In this document: one piece after another, positions 35,269-43,747 of the stretch
How the letters are laid out: each line of letters starts with the position of its first letter
Numbering within the stretch: the first letter of the stretch is position 1
Assembly (NCBI GenBank): GCA_965220345.1
Contig: OZ244822.1
Coordinates: forward strand, 310,001-374,000
Length of the DNA: 64,000 bases
Direction of reading: 5' to 3'
Source: Aldehydirespirator sp965220345
GTDB taxonomy: Bacteria > Actinomycetota > Acidimicrobiia > Acidimicrobiales > Aldehydirespiratoraceae
The notes under the pieces: model-generated
Told to the model about the DNA's origin: nothing
Seen by the model: only the letters and a program-made list of their open reading frames with translations
The model's database searches: none
Position numbers and translations under genes: made by a program

Positions 35269-36444
35269 TCACCAGAGGTTGCCGCGGTTGGCGTAGGCGA
35301 TGTCATCTACGCCCACGAAGCCCGCTAGGTCTACCAGATGGCAGCGCAAAGGCTCAACTAAAGCTTCACGGTTAATGTCAGGTTCGGCGAAAGCGCCCAA
35401 AACTCGCAGCACTCCAGCGGCTCGATCAGTTTTAAGGTCTAAGCGAGCCACCAGTCGTTCACCGTGCAGAACCGGCAGCACGTAATAGCCATAAACCCGC
35501 CGCGACGCAGGCACATAAATCTCGATGCGGTAGTCAAAACCCCACAGCCGCAACGCACGAGCCCGGTTCCACACCACCGGATCAAAAGGCGACAGCACCG
35601 TGGTCACATCAATCGCACGCGGCAGTTTCGCATCCAGAGACAAGAAGGCAGGCTCATCCCAACCCTGCACCGTTACCTGCAGCAGTCGTCCATCTTCAGC
35701 AAGTTCAGCAACCCGTTGGCGACCCTCACGCAACGGCAGACGATAGTAGTCGATGAGATCACTAGCTGTAGCCACACCGAGAGCTTCACTGGAGCGAGCC
35801 AGCAGTTCACGCTGCGCCTCTTCCTCTGGCGGCGTGGGCACCGCCAGAACCTCAGAGGGCACGATCCGTTCAAGCAGATCGAACTCTTTGATGAAGTTGC
35901 CTCGCCGTCTAATCCCTAACACACCAATACGGAACAGCCAGTCAAGTGCCATCGACCCCAACGAGCGGCTCCCCCACCATTCACCCTGACGACGCCGGGG
36001 ATCCGACAACTCACCTGCCGCTAAGGGACGCTGACGCACCTGTGCCAAAACCTCATCCACATAAGCGGGTTCACGCTGCGCGACCTCCACGAGATTGCGC
36101 CAAGTCTGACCATGCTGGGCTCGCTGCTTCTGCCAGCGCAACAGCGGCTCATCAACTACGGGCAAAAGCGAAGCTTCATGCGCCCACGCCTCAAACCATT
36201 CGTCGTGGTGATACGCGATCCGGTCGAGCAGTCCCGGGTCGTAGCAGCCGAGCCGCGAGAACGGCGGCAGATACTGAGTGCGGATCACCACCGGCACAGA
36301 ATCCAGTTGCAGCAGCTTCAATCGCCCCATCACTCGACGCAGGTGACGACGATCCACACGACCTGCCGCAGCCGGGTCGGCGAAACCCTGAGCCGCAAGC
36401 GCTATACGGCGAGCCTGCGAGACGGAAAGCTCGCTGCGGGTCAC
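35269..36444 (-). CDS. YcaQ-family winged-helix DNA glycosylase-like protein
   Basis: 391-residue protein of the HTH_42/YcaQ family, whose E. coli and Streptomyces members unhook DNA interstrand crosslinks. The catalytic QxD motif is present as LLQLDSV (about residues 45-51), and the C-terminal half shows LSPFDPVVWNR and YYVLPVLHGERLVARLDLK, both typical. GTG at 36444 is the likely start. It follows leuS by 33 bp on the same strand and probably shares its transcript. Confidence 0.87.
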   Translation of the reverse strand: MTRSELSVSQARRIALAAQGFADPAAAGRVDRRHLRRVMGRLKLLQLDSVPVVIRTQYLPPFSRLGCYDPGLLDRIAYHHDEWFEAWAHEASLLPVVDEPLLRWQKQRAQHGQTWRNLVEVAQREPAYVDEVLAQVRQRPLAAGELSDPRRRQGEWWGSRSLGSMALDWLFRIGVLGIRRRGNFIKEFDLLERIVPSEVLAVPTPPEEEAQRELLARSSEALGVATASDLIDYYRLPLREGRQRVAELAEDGRLLQVTVQGWDEPAFLSLDAKLPRAIDVTTVLSPFDPVVWNRARALRLWGFDYRIEIYVPASRRVYGYYVLPVLHGERLVARLDLKTDRAAGVLRVLGAFAEPDINREALVEPLRCHLVDLAGFVGVDDIAYANRGNLW

Positions 36445-36477
36445 ACTGTCGCTCTCAGGTCACAGCAGGGTCGCGGG

Positions 36478-39429
36478 TCACACCACCAGAGTGATAATGC
36501 GGCCTGCAACATAAAGCTGTTTGCGCAGCTCACGACCAGCAATATGAGCCGCCACGTTCGGTTCGGCCAGAGCCGCAGCCACCGCAGTCGCCTCATCAGC
36601 ATCAACAGCAATAGTCACCCGTCCGCGGATCTTGCCGTTGACCTGCACCGGCACTTCAACCGTGTCAGTCACTAGCAGCGCAGCATCAGCAACAGGGAAC
36701 TGAGCCTGCGTCACCGAGCCAGCGTCAGACCCGTGGAGGCGATGCCACAACTCCTCAGCGAAATGCGGAACCAGCGGTGCCAGCATCCGTACCATCACAT
36801 CGGCTATCTCACGAGGTGTCGGCGTGTCCCGGCGGGTCAGTTCGTTGTTGAACTCGGTCAGCTTGGCAATAGCCGTGTTGAAACGCATCGCCTCCATGTC
36901 ACGGCTCACCGCGTCAATGGTGCGATGCAATAGCCGCAACAGTTCCTGATCGGGTGGATCAGCGCTGACACGCAGTTCGCCACTGGATTCGTCGATCATG
37001 TTGCGCCAAACCCGTTGCAGCACACGCTGCGAACCCACCACCGAACGTGTCTCCCAGGGCCGGTCTTGGTCGATTGGACCCATAAACATCTCGTAGAGGC
37101 GCAGAGTGTCGGCCCCGTAGGAGGCGTACATGTCGTCAGGAGTAACCGAATTTTTGAGCGATTTGCCCATCTTGCCGAGTTCTCGGGTCACGGGAAGGTC
37201 CTGATAAGTGAAACCGTTCTCAAGTGAACCCTCAACCTCATCTGCAGGTACATACACGCCTCGCGAATCTTTGAAAGCGTAAGCCTGTATGTAGCCCTGA
37301 TTGATGAGACGTTTGAAAGGTTCTGGGCCGCTCACATGACCTAGGTCATAGAGCACTTTGTGCCAGAAACGGGCATACAACAAATGCAGCACCGCATGTT
37401 CCACTCCTCCCACATACAGGTCAACACCACCCGCATGACCGCTGCCACCGGCGCTATCGGCATCTTCTGGATCGCCCGCAGCACTGTGCTCGCCAGAGAC
37501 TTCAGGATCGTTAGAGACTTCAGGATCATTAGTCGGGTCGGTCATCCAGTAGGACTCAACCTGAGGGTCAACCAATACTTTAGGGTTAGTGGGATCCAGA
37601 TAACGCAGGTAGTACCAGCACGAACCAGCCCATTGCGGCATGGTGTTGAGTTCGCGTCGGTAACGGCGCAGACCGTCGCCGAGGTCTAGTTCGACATCAA
37701 GCCATTCAGTAACCCGACCCAGCGGTGGTTCCGGGTCGGAGTCGCGAGCTAGCGCTCGAGGTGCCCAGTCCATCAACTCAGGCAACTCCAAAGGCAGCAG
37801 CTCCTCAGGCAACGCAACCGGCCCGTGCTCGTCAAACACAACCGGAATCGGTTCACCCCAGTAGCGCTGCCGACTAAACAGCCAGTCCCGCATCCGATAA
37901 TTGACGACCGGCTGACCGGCCCCGGCATCTTGCAAACGCTGCAAGATCAGCGCTTTTGACTCAGCAATGTTTAGCCCATCAAGGAACAGCGAGTTGATCG
38001 ACGGGCCGTCGCCGGTGTAAGCCAGCTGCTCGGGATGATCCGCAGTTGGTTGGACAGTTCGGATCACTTTGATCCCGTATGCGGTAGCGAAGTCGTGATC
38101 GCGCTGATCCTCACCGGGAACTCCCATCACGGCACCGGTGCCGTAACCCATCAGCACATAATCAGCAATAAACACTGGCACCGTCACATGGCTGAAAGGC
38201 ACCACTGCATCAACCCCTAGATACACACCGGTTTTGGAGTCGCTGCGGGCGGCATCGCTCATGTCAGCAGCTCGCGCTCGGTAGGCAGCCACAGCCTGCC
38301 GAGGAGTGTCGGCACCACCTTTCCAGGACTCGACGGCGTTATCGGGCCAAGCCTCAGCAGTGAGTTGATCCACCAAGGGATGCTCGGGAGCGAGAGCCAT
38401 GTAGGTGGTACCGAACAAGGTGTCGGGACGGGTGGTGAAGACTTCTATTTCATGGGCGGAAGCAGCCCCGCCGTTATTGGTGGTGGTGGTGCCGCCGGTG
38501 GTAGTAGCGGTAGAGAAACGGATTAAGGCACCTTCGGAGCGGCCGATCCAGTTGCGTTGCATGGTCTTGACCGACTCGGGCCAGTTCAGCAGATCTAGAT
38601 CTTCCAACAGTCTGTCGGCGTAGGCAGTAATGCGCATCATCCACTGACTCAGCGGACGTTTGAACACCTCATGGTTGCCTCGCTCAGAGCGACCCTCGTT
38701 GGTGACCTCCTCATTGGCTAGCACTGTGCCAAGAGCTGGGCACCAGTTGACAGGCGCATCAGCCACGTAAGCCAATCGATGCGAGTCAACCAATTGGCGT
38801 TGCTCGGCATTGCTGAGCTGCTGCCAAGAACGTCCGTTAAGCATTGCCCTAGAACCGCTAACAAACTCTTCGATCAACTCTGTTATCGGTCTAGCCCGGC
38901 AGGCATCAGGATCAAACCATGAGTTGAATATTTGCAGGAATATCCATTGAGTCCAGCGGTAATAGTCGACATCGGTGGTAGCTACGCCACGTCGCTTGTC
39001 GTGACTCAATCCGAGCCGGTCAAGCTGACGGCGCATGTTGTCAATGTTGGCTTCGGTGTTGATCCGAGGATGCTGCCCGGTTTGGCGAGCGTGCTCTTCG
39101 GCGGGCAATCCAAACGCATCAAAACCCATCGTATAAAGCACGTTGAAACCGCACATTCGTTTGAAGCGCACATACACATCGGTGGCGATGTAGCCAAGCG
39201 GGTGACCAACATGCAGTCCCGACCCCGACGGATACGGGAACATGTCCATCACGAACAGCTTCCGAGCAGGATCGCCAGCATCTTGGGCAGATGCCAGCAA
39301 CCCGACCGGATTCGGGGTTTCGTAGATAGCGCTAGCCGCCCAACGATCCTGCCAGCAGCTCTCGATCTGGGCTGCCAGTTCAGCGTCGTACCGATATGGA
39401 GGGATTTCAGCGAGGGGCGTTTCAGCCAT
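36478..39429 (-). CDS. leuS: Leucyl-tRNA synthetase
   Basis: Class I aminoacyl-tRNA synthetase charging tRNA-Leu. HIGH box HVGHPLGY (about residues 73-80); KMSKS box as KMGKS (about 752-756); the editing domain threonine-rich segment TTRPDTLFGTTYMALAPEHP is present. At 983 residues it is long, as in other actinobacteria. A hypervariable acidic insert (repeats of NDPEVS, then Gly/Ala/Asp) lies before the zinc/catalytic region DLYVGGVEHAVLHLLYARFW. ATG at 39429. It is divergent from the corrinoid operon. Confidence 0.97.
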   Translation of the reverse strand: MAETPLAEIPPYRYDAELAAQIESCWQDRWAASAIYETPNPVGLLASAQDAGDPARKLFVMDMFPYPSGSGLHVGHPLGYIATDVYVRFKRMCGFNVLYTMGFDAFGLPAEEHARQTGQHPRINTEANIDNMRRQLDRLGLSHDKRRGVATTDVDYYRWTQWIFLQIFNSWFDPDACRARPITELIEEFVSGSRAMLNGRSWQQLSNAEQRQLVDSHRLAYVADAPVNWCPALGTVLANEEVTNEGRSERGNHEVFKRPLSQWMMRITAYADRLLEDLDLLNWPESVKTMQRNWIGRSEGALIRFSTATTTGGTTTTNNGGAASAHEIEVFTTRPDTLFGTTYMALAPEHPLVDQLTAEAWPDNAVESWKGGADTPRQAVAAYRARAADMSDAARSDSKTGVYLGVDAVVPFSHVTVPVFIADYVLMGYGTGAVMGVPGEDQRDHDFATAYGIKVIRTVQPTADHPEQLAYTGDGPSINSLFLDGLNIAESKALILQRLQDAGAGQPVVNYRMRDWLFSRQRYWGEPIPVVFDEHGPVALPEELLPLELPELMDWAPRALARDSDPEPPLGRVTEWLDVELDLGDGLRRYRRELNTMPQWAGSCWYYLRYLDPTNPKVLVDPQVESYWMTDPTNDPEVSNDPEVSGEHSAAGDPEDADSAGGSGHAGGVDLYVGGVEHAVLHLLYARFWHKVLYDLGHVSGPEPFKRLINQGYIQAYAFKDSRGVYVPADEVEGSLENGFTYQDLPVTRELGKMGKSLKNSVTPDDMYASYGADTLRLYEMFMGPIDQDRPWETRSVVGSQRVLQRVWRNMIDESSGELRVSADPPDQELLRLLHRTIDAVSRDMEAMRFNTAIAKLTEFNNELTRRDTPTPREIADVMVRMLAPLVPHFAEELWHRLHGSDAGSVTQAQFPVADAALLVTDTVEVPVQVNGKIRGRVTIAVDADEATAVAAALAEPNVAAHIAGRELRKQLYVAGRIITLVV

Positions 39430-39529
39430 GACGACCCATGCTACGAGTTCGCACAGAGTGAGTCGCGCAGATTGGGTTACACAAAGTGAGTTATGCGAAT
39501 TGCGCGAAGCACTAAATCTGCTAAAGTCT

Positions 39530-39607
39530 GTTCCGTATCGTGGAACAGGTCCACAATGCGGAACCGGCGTGAGGCTGGCGATGCACCAAAGGGCCTCAGA
39601 CTGACGC
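39530..39607 (+). promoter_or_regulatory. Structured 5' leader of the corrinoid operon (possible riboswitch or attenuator)
   Basis: GTTCC at 39530-39534 can pair either with GGAAC at 39542-39546 or with GGAAC at 39560-39564, which are mutually exclusive hairpins. A second stem forms from GCGTGAGGC (39567-39575) with GCCTC (39593-39597) and ACGC (39604-39607), leaving a 6-nt bulge. It sits 16 bp before the corrinoid protein ATG. I could not match it to cobalamin, SAM, SAH, THF or ZTP consensus cores. Confidence 0.4.
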
Positions 39608-39623
39608 TTGGAGGGCTACGCGG

Positions 39624-40355
39624 ATGGCTGACACCCTGGCTCACGAACCCGAAGCAGACAATGCCGAAAACGCGGACGACATTGATCTTGCGAGCCTTGA
39701 CGATGCCGAACTCACCGCCCAGATGCACGATGACCTCTACGACGGGCTAGGCGACGAGATAGTTGAGGGAACCAACATTCTGCTTGAGCGTGGCTGGTCA
39801 GCAGACAAGGTGCTCAACGATGCTCTAGTGGAGGGCATGCGCATTGTGGGTATCGACTTTCGCGATGGGATCCTTTTCGTGCCTGAGGTTCTGTTGGCCG
39901 CTAACGCCATGAAGGCTGGCATGGCGATCTTGCGCCCACTGCTTGCCGAAACTGGCGCAGAACCCGTCGGCAGCGTGGTAATCGGCACAGTCAAAGGCGA
40001 CATTCACGACATCGGCAAGAACCTAGTGGCGATGATGCTTGAGGGAGCCGGTTTTGAAGTGTTTGATCTTGGCATCAACACTGATGCCGATGAGTTCTTA
40101 GCAGCACTTGATGAGCATAAACCCGACATTTTGGGGATGTCGGCGCTGCTTACCACCACCATGCCCTACATGAAAGTCGTGATCGACACTCTCAAAGAGA
40201 AAGGTCTGCGTGACGATTTCATAGTCCTGGTTGGCGGCGCGCCGCTCAACGAGGAGTTCGGTTCGGCTATCGGCGCTGATGCCTACTGCCGCGATGCCGC
40301 TGTGGCCGCAGAAACAGCCAAAACTCTGGTTGCGGCCCGTCGGAACGCAGCATGA
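39624..40355 (+). CDS. Corrinoid (B12-binding) methyl-carrier protein, MttC/MtbC-like
   Basis: 243-residue methylcobamide carrier. After an acidic N-terminal tail comes the helical cap domain (LLERGWSADKVLNDALVEGM ... FVPEVLLAANAMKAGM), then the B12-binding Rossmann domain with the DxHxxG histidine motif GDIHDIGKNL and the later GMSALLTTTMP and VGGAP. The His ligates cobalt in place of the lower base. It is first in a five-gene operon and accepts the methyl group from the MttB-like enzyme. The next gene overlaps by 4 bp. Confidence 0.93.
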   Translation: MADTLAHEPEADNAENADDIDLASLDDAELTAQMHDDLYDGLGDEIVEGTNILLERGWSADKVLNDALVEGMRIVGIDFRDGILFVPEVLLAANAMKAGMAILRPLLAETGAEPVGSVVIGTVKGDIHDIGKNLVAMMLEGAGFEVFDLGINTDADEFLAALDEHKPDILGMSALLTTTMPYMKVVIDTLKEKGLRDDFIVLVGGAPLNEEFGSAIGADAYCRDAAVAAETAKTLVAARRNAA

Positions 40356-40774
40356 TGACGATGGCTTCAGCTTCAACAGACCGCAACGAAGGTCGCAGAC
40401 GACGCAGGAACAGCAGCGGCCTAGTGCTAATCAGCTGGCGTGACATACCCGCTCAAGTCAACTGTGGGTCAGGCCCAGACCGAGTGCAGCGCATCCTGCC
40501 ACGGCGTTTTCAAAAAGCCATCGACCGGGCGGCCATGGTCGCCGGAAAAACCCAGGCAGCGCAGTATGTCGGTGAGTGGCGTAGACGTGAAATCGAAAAA
40601 TCGGGCAGCGGCGACCCTGAAGCCGAAGCTTCCGCCGCAGCAGCATCACTAGAAGAGGCTTTCACCCGTGAACGCCTTGATGAGTTCGTCAAAACCGGTG
40701 GCTGGGACCCTGAAGGCGACCGGAACCCTGAGCCAGCAGACCGTCCCGAAGCTCATCACAAACCCGAGCCGTAA
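40352..40774 (+). CDS. 'Virulence factor' family protein of the corrinoid operon
   Basis: 140-residue protein with the conserved segment LVLISWRDIPAQVNCG, followed by RILPRRFQKAIDRAAMVAGK and QYVGEWRRR. It belongs to the small family annotated as 'virulence factor', which in many marine bacteria lies inside methyl-THF/MttB-type clusters. The name is historical; its role in methyl transfer is unknown. ATGA overlap with the corrinoid-protein stop shows tight coupling. The C-terminal tail is charged and low in complexity. Confidence 0.75.
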   Translation: MMTMASASTDRNEGRRRRRNSSGLVLISWRDIPAQVNCGSGPDRVQRILPRRFQKAIDRAAMVAGKTQAAQYVGEWRRREIEKSGSGDPEAEASAAAASLEEAFTRERLDEFVKTGGWDPEGDRNPEPADRPEAHHKPEP

Positions 40775-40828
40775 ACCCAACAGAAACACATCATGACCGC
40801 AAAATCATGACCCCAAAGGAGACGCATC

Positions 40829-41719
40829 ATGACTGAAACCGTCATCACTTCAGCGAGCAAAGAGGTGGTCATCGGCTTTGACCGTCCTTTCGTGATGATC
40901 GGTGAACGCATCAACCCCACCGGGCGAAGCCTGCTCGCCGAGGAGATGCGCCAAGGCAACTTCAGCCGGGTGGAAGCTGATGCCATTGCCCAAACCGCTG
41001 CGGGTGCCCAAATGCTTGACGTGAATGCTGGCATCCCGCTTGCGGATGAGCCTGCTCTGTTGGCTCACGCCGTGAAGCTCGTGCAGAGCGTGACCGACGT
41101 GCCGTTGTCAATTGACTCTTCGATCATTGAAGCTCTTGAGGCTGGCATTGCCGTTTATGACGGCAAGCCGCTGATCAACTCGGTGACCGGCGAGGAGGAA
41201 GTGCTGGAACGAGTTCTTCCTTTGGTGGCTCGTCACGAGGCTGCGGTGGTGGCCATATCTAACGACGAAACTGGGATCAGCGAAGACCCCGATGTGCGTT
41301 TCGAGGTGGCGCGCAAGATCGTTAACCGGGCCGCTGATCACGGGATTGATGCCTGTGACGTGGTGGTGGATCCTTTGGTGATGCCGATCGGTGCTATGGG
41401 CACAGCCGGACAGCAGGTGTTTCATCTGGTGCGAAGGCTGCGCAGCGAGTTGAAGGTCAACACCACTTGCGGTGCTGGCAACGTCAGCTTCGGGTTGCCA
41501 GCACGACAAATGATCACCGGCACCTTCTTGTCGATGGCTATCGGCGCAGGGCTAACCTCCGCGATCACGAACCCGATGCATCCCGAAGTGAAGAACGCTG
41601 TCTTGGCTGCTGATGTGCTAGCTGGCAACGACCGCGACTGTGCGGCCTGGATTTCTGAGCATCGCGATCCCGCCATAGCCGGTGCAAGACGCCGAGGCGG
41701 ACGGCGCCGAAGTGCTTAG
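40829..41719 (+). CDS. Methyltetrahydrofolate:corrinoid methyltransferase (pterin-binding family)
   Basis: 296-residue TIM-barrel enzyme that moves the methyl group between the corrinoid protein and tetrahydrofolate (AcsE/MtvA-like). Pterin-binding motifs: IGERINPTGR at the start, QMLDVNAGIP, PLSIDSS, INSVTGEE, DVVVDPLVMPIG and NTTCGAGNVSFGLP. ATG at 40829 has an AAAGGAGA Shine-Dalgarno sequence about 8 bases upstream, better than its neighbours. The basic tail RRRGGRRRSA is unusual. The next gene begins 3 bp after the stop. Confidence 0.93.
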   Translation: MTETVITSASKEVVIGFDRPFVMIGERINPTGRSLLAEEMRQGNFSRVEADAIAQTAAGAQMLDVNAGIPLADEPALLAHAVKLVQSVTDVPLSIDSSIIEALEAGIAVYDGKPLINSVTGEEEVLERVLPLVARHEAAVVAISNDETGISEDPDVRFEVARKIVNRAADHGIDACDVVVDPLVMPIGAMGTAGQQVFHLVRRLRSELKVNTTCGAGNVSFGLPARQMITGTFLSMAIGAGLTSAITNPMHPEVKNAVLAADVLAGNDRDCAAWISEHRDPAIAGARRRGGRRRSA

Positions 41720-41722
41720 CCG

Positions 41723-43747
41723 TTGACAACCGCGGTGACAGCGGCAACAGCGGTGAGGCACCAGGTGGTGTTTCACCCGTCAGCGATACGCGTGTCGGTG
41801 CCAGAGGGTGCCACCGTGCTTGATGCCGCCCGAGCTGCTGGGGTGGATCTGGATTCGATATGCGGCGGGCGCGGTCTCTGTGGTCGCTGCCAAATCTCCA
41901 CAACTAACAACACCGCACTGTCGGCACCCGGTGAAGGAGAAATCAACTACCGCGGGAAACGGCAGTTAGCGGATGGTCACCGGCTGGGATGTCAGGCCGT
42001 GGTGGTGACCGATGCGAACATTGATGTTCCGACTACGAGTCAGGTGCATCGCCCGGTGGTGCGCAAGTCAATTGATGTGGGTGAAGTGGTGGTTGATCCG
42101 CTGGTGACTCTTCATTACGTGGAGTTGCCTGCTGCTGTGCTAGGTCGGGAAGCTACGACAGCCGATCGACTCACTGAAGCCTTGGCTGCGGATTGGGATC
42201 TAACAGATCTGAAGTTTTCACTGTCAGCGCTGGCTTCGCTGTCGCAAGCCTCCGCAACCACCGAACCGGCTTTGACGGCGGTGGTGCATGACCGCAGCCG
42301 CGTCGTGGGTGTGCGTTCTGGTTACAGCGACGAAGCTTGGGGGATAGCCGTCGATGTGGGTTCGACCACTATCGCTGGCTATCTGGTTGAACTTGCTAGT
42401 GGTGAGCTAATCACGACATCAGGTCAGATGAATCCGCAGATCCGCCTAGGTGAGGATCTGATGAGCCGTGTCTCTTATGTGATGATGAACCCAAACGGGC
42501 GAATCGAACTGACCGAAGCCGTGCGCGGTGCTGTTGATGCATTAGTTGGCGAGTTGTGTCAGCAAGCCAACGTGGAGCGCTGCAAGGTTCATGATCTGGT
42601 GGTGGTGGGCAATCCGGTGATGCATCATCTGTTGCTGGGGCTTGATCCCACAGCGCTAGGCGCGGCACCGTTCACTCTCACCGTCGGCGATGCGGTGCAG
42701 GCTCACGCTGCTGACATTGGGGTTTCGCTGACGAACGCGGCTCTCTATGTGGGTCCTTGCATCGCCGGTCATGTGGGTGCCGACGCGGCCGCGGCCACTC
42801 TGGCTGAAGGGCCGCATCACAGCGACGAACCGATGCTTGTGGTGGATGTGGGCACCAACGCCGAGATTGTGCTCGGAGACCGAACCCGTGTGCTTGCTGC
42901 GTCAAGTCCCACCGGCCCGGCCTTTGAGGGCGGAGAAATAAGTTGCGGGCAGCGGGCCGCGGCTGGCGCTGTCGAACGAGTAAGGATCGACCCCGACACT
43001 TGGGAGCCGCGCTTCAAGGTGATCGGCTGTGAACTCTGGTCTAACGAACCAGGATTTGCCGAAGCGTTGGAGGCAGCGGGTCTGCAAGTTGCTGGACTTT
43101 GCGGCTCGGGGATTATTGAAGTGATCGCCGAAATGTTTCTGGCTGGGATCATTGACCGCAACGGCGTGATCTCTTCGGATCAGAAACGTTCGCCGCGCAT
43201 TGTCAGTGAGGGCCGAACTTTCAGTTACGTGCTGCAATCGGCACCGGTGCTGTTGTCGATTACCCAAAACGATGTGCGGGCGGTGCAGTTGGCGAAGGCT
43301 GCGCTGCGTGCTGGCATTGACCTTCTGCGCGATCATGCGGGCGTGGCTGACATATCTAAAATCCGTCTCGCGGGTGCTTTCGGAGCGCATATTGATCCGC
43401 TGCGTGCCATGGTGTTGGGGTTGGTGCCTGACACGCCCGCTGGAGGGGTGCAAGCCGCTGGCAATGCCTCGGGGGTGGGAGCGGTGCGAATGCTTTTGTC
43501 GCGTCAACAAAGACACGAGGTTGAGCAGCTGGTGCAGTCTGTAACAAAAATCGAAACAGCTACCGAAGCCCGATTTCAGGAACTGTTCGTGGCAGCCATG
43601 GCTTTTCCTCATGCCACGGAGCCCACTCCGCATCTGGCCAAAATGGTGGACCTGCCTTCACCTGACACAGCGCAAACAAACCAGCCGAACCTACAAGATC
43701 AGCATCGCAGAAGAGCACGACAACAACGAAAGCGCAGGCAACAGTGA
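41723..43747 (+). CDS. ASKHA-domain 2Fe-2S protein, reductive activator of corrinoid protein (RACo-like)
   Basis: 674-residue reactivase that reduces oxidised Co(II) in the carrier using ATP. The N-terminal plant-type ferredoxin has CGGRGLCGRC plus a later Cys in GCQAVVV. The middle and C-terminal parts are the DUF4445 actin-like ATPase (AVDVGSTTIAGYLVEL, VVGNPVMHHLLLG, VVDVGTNAEIVLG, GEISCGQRAAAGAVE, AGLCGSGIIEVI, KIRLAGAFG). TTG at 41723 or GTG at 41735 are possible starts. The 4-bp overlap (GTGA) with the next gene indicates coupling. Confidence 0.92.
   Translation: MTTAVTAATAVRHQVVFHPSAIRVSVPEGATVLDAARAAGVDLDSICGGRGLCGRCQISTTNNTALSAPGEGEINYRGKRQLADGHRLGCQAVVVTDANIDVPTTSQVHRPVVRKSIDVGEVVVDPLVTLHYVELPAAVLGREATTADRLTEALAADWDLTDLKFSLSALASLSQASATTEPALTAVVHDRSRVVGVRSGYSDEAWGIAVDVGSTTIAGYLVELASGELITTSGQMNPQIRLGEDLMSRVSYVMMNPNGRIELTEAVRGAVDALVGELCQQANVERCKVHDLVVVGNPVMHHLLLGLDPTALGAAPFTLTVGDAVQAHAADIGVSLTNAALYVGPCIAGHVGADAAAATLAEGPHHSDEPMLVVDVGTNAEIVLGDRTRVLAASSPTGPAFEGGEISCGQRAAAGAVERVRIDPDTWEPRFKVIGCELWSNEPGFAEALEAAGLQVAGLCGSGIIEVIAEMFLAGIIDRNGVISSDQKRSPRIVSEGRTFSYVLQSAPVLLSITQNDVRAVQLAKAALRAGIDLLRDHAGVADISKIRLAGAFGAHIDPLRAMVLGLVPDTPAGGVQAAGNASGVGAVRMLLSRQQRHEVEQLVQSVTKIETATEARFQELFVAAMAFPHATEPTPHLAKMVDLPSPDTAQTNQPNLQDQHRRRARQQRKRRQQ

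Noticed and set aside
39530..39607. A known cobalamin, SAM or ZTP riboswitch before the corrinoid operon
   Set aside because: None of the conserved core sequences is present, although part (GTGAGGCTGGCG) faintly resembles the ZTP core.
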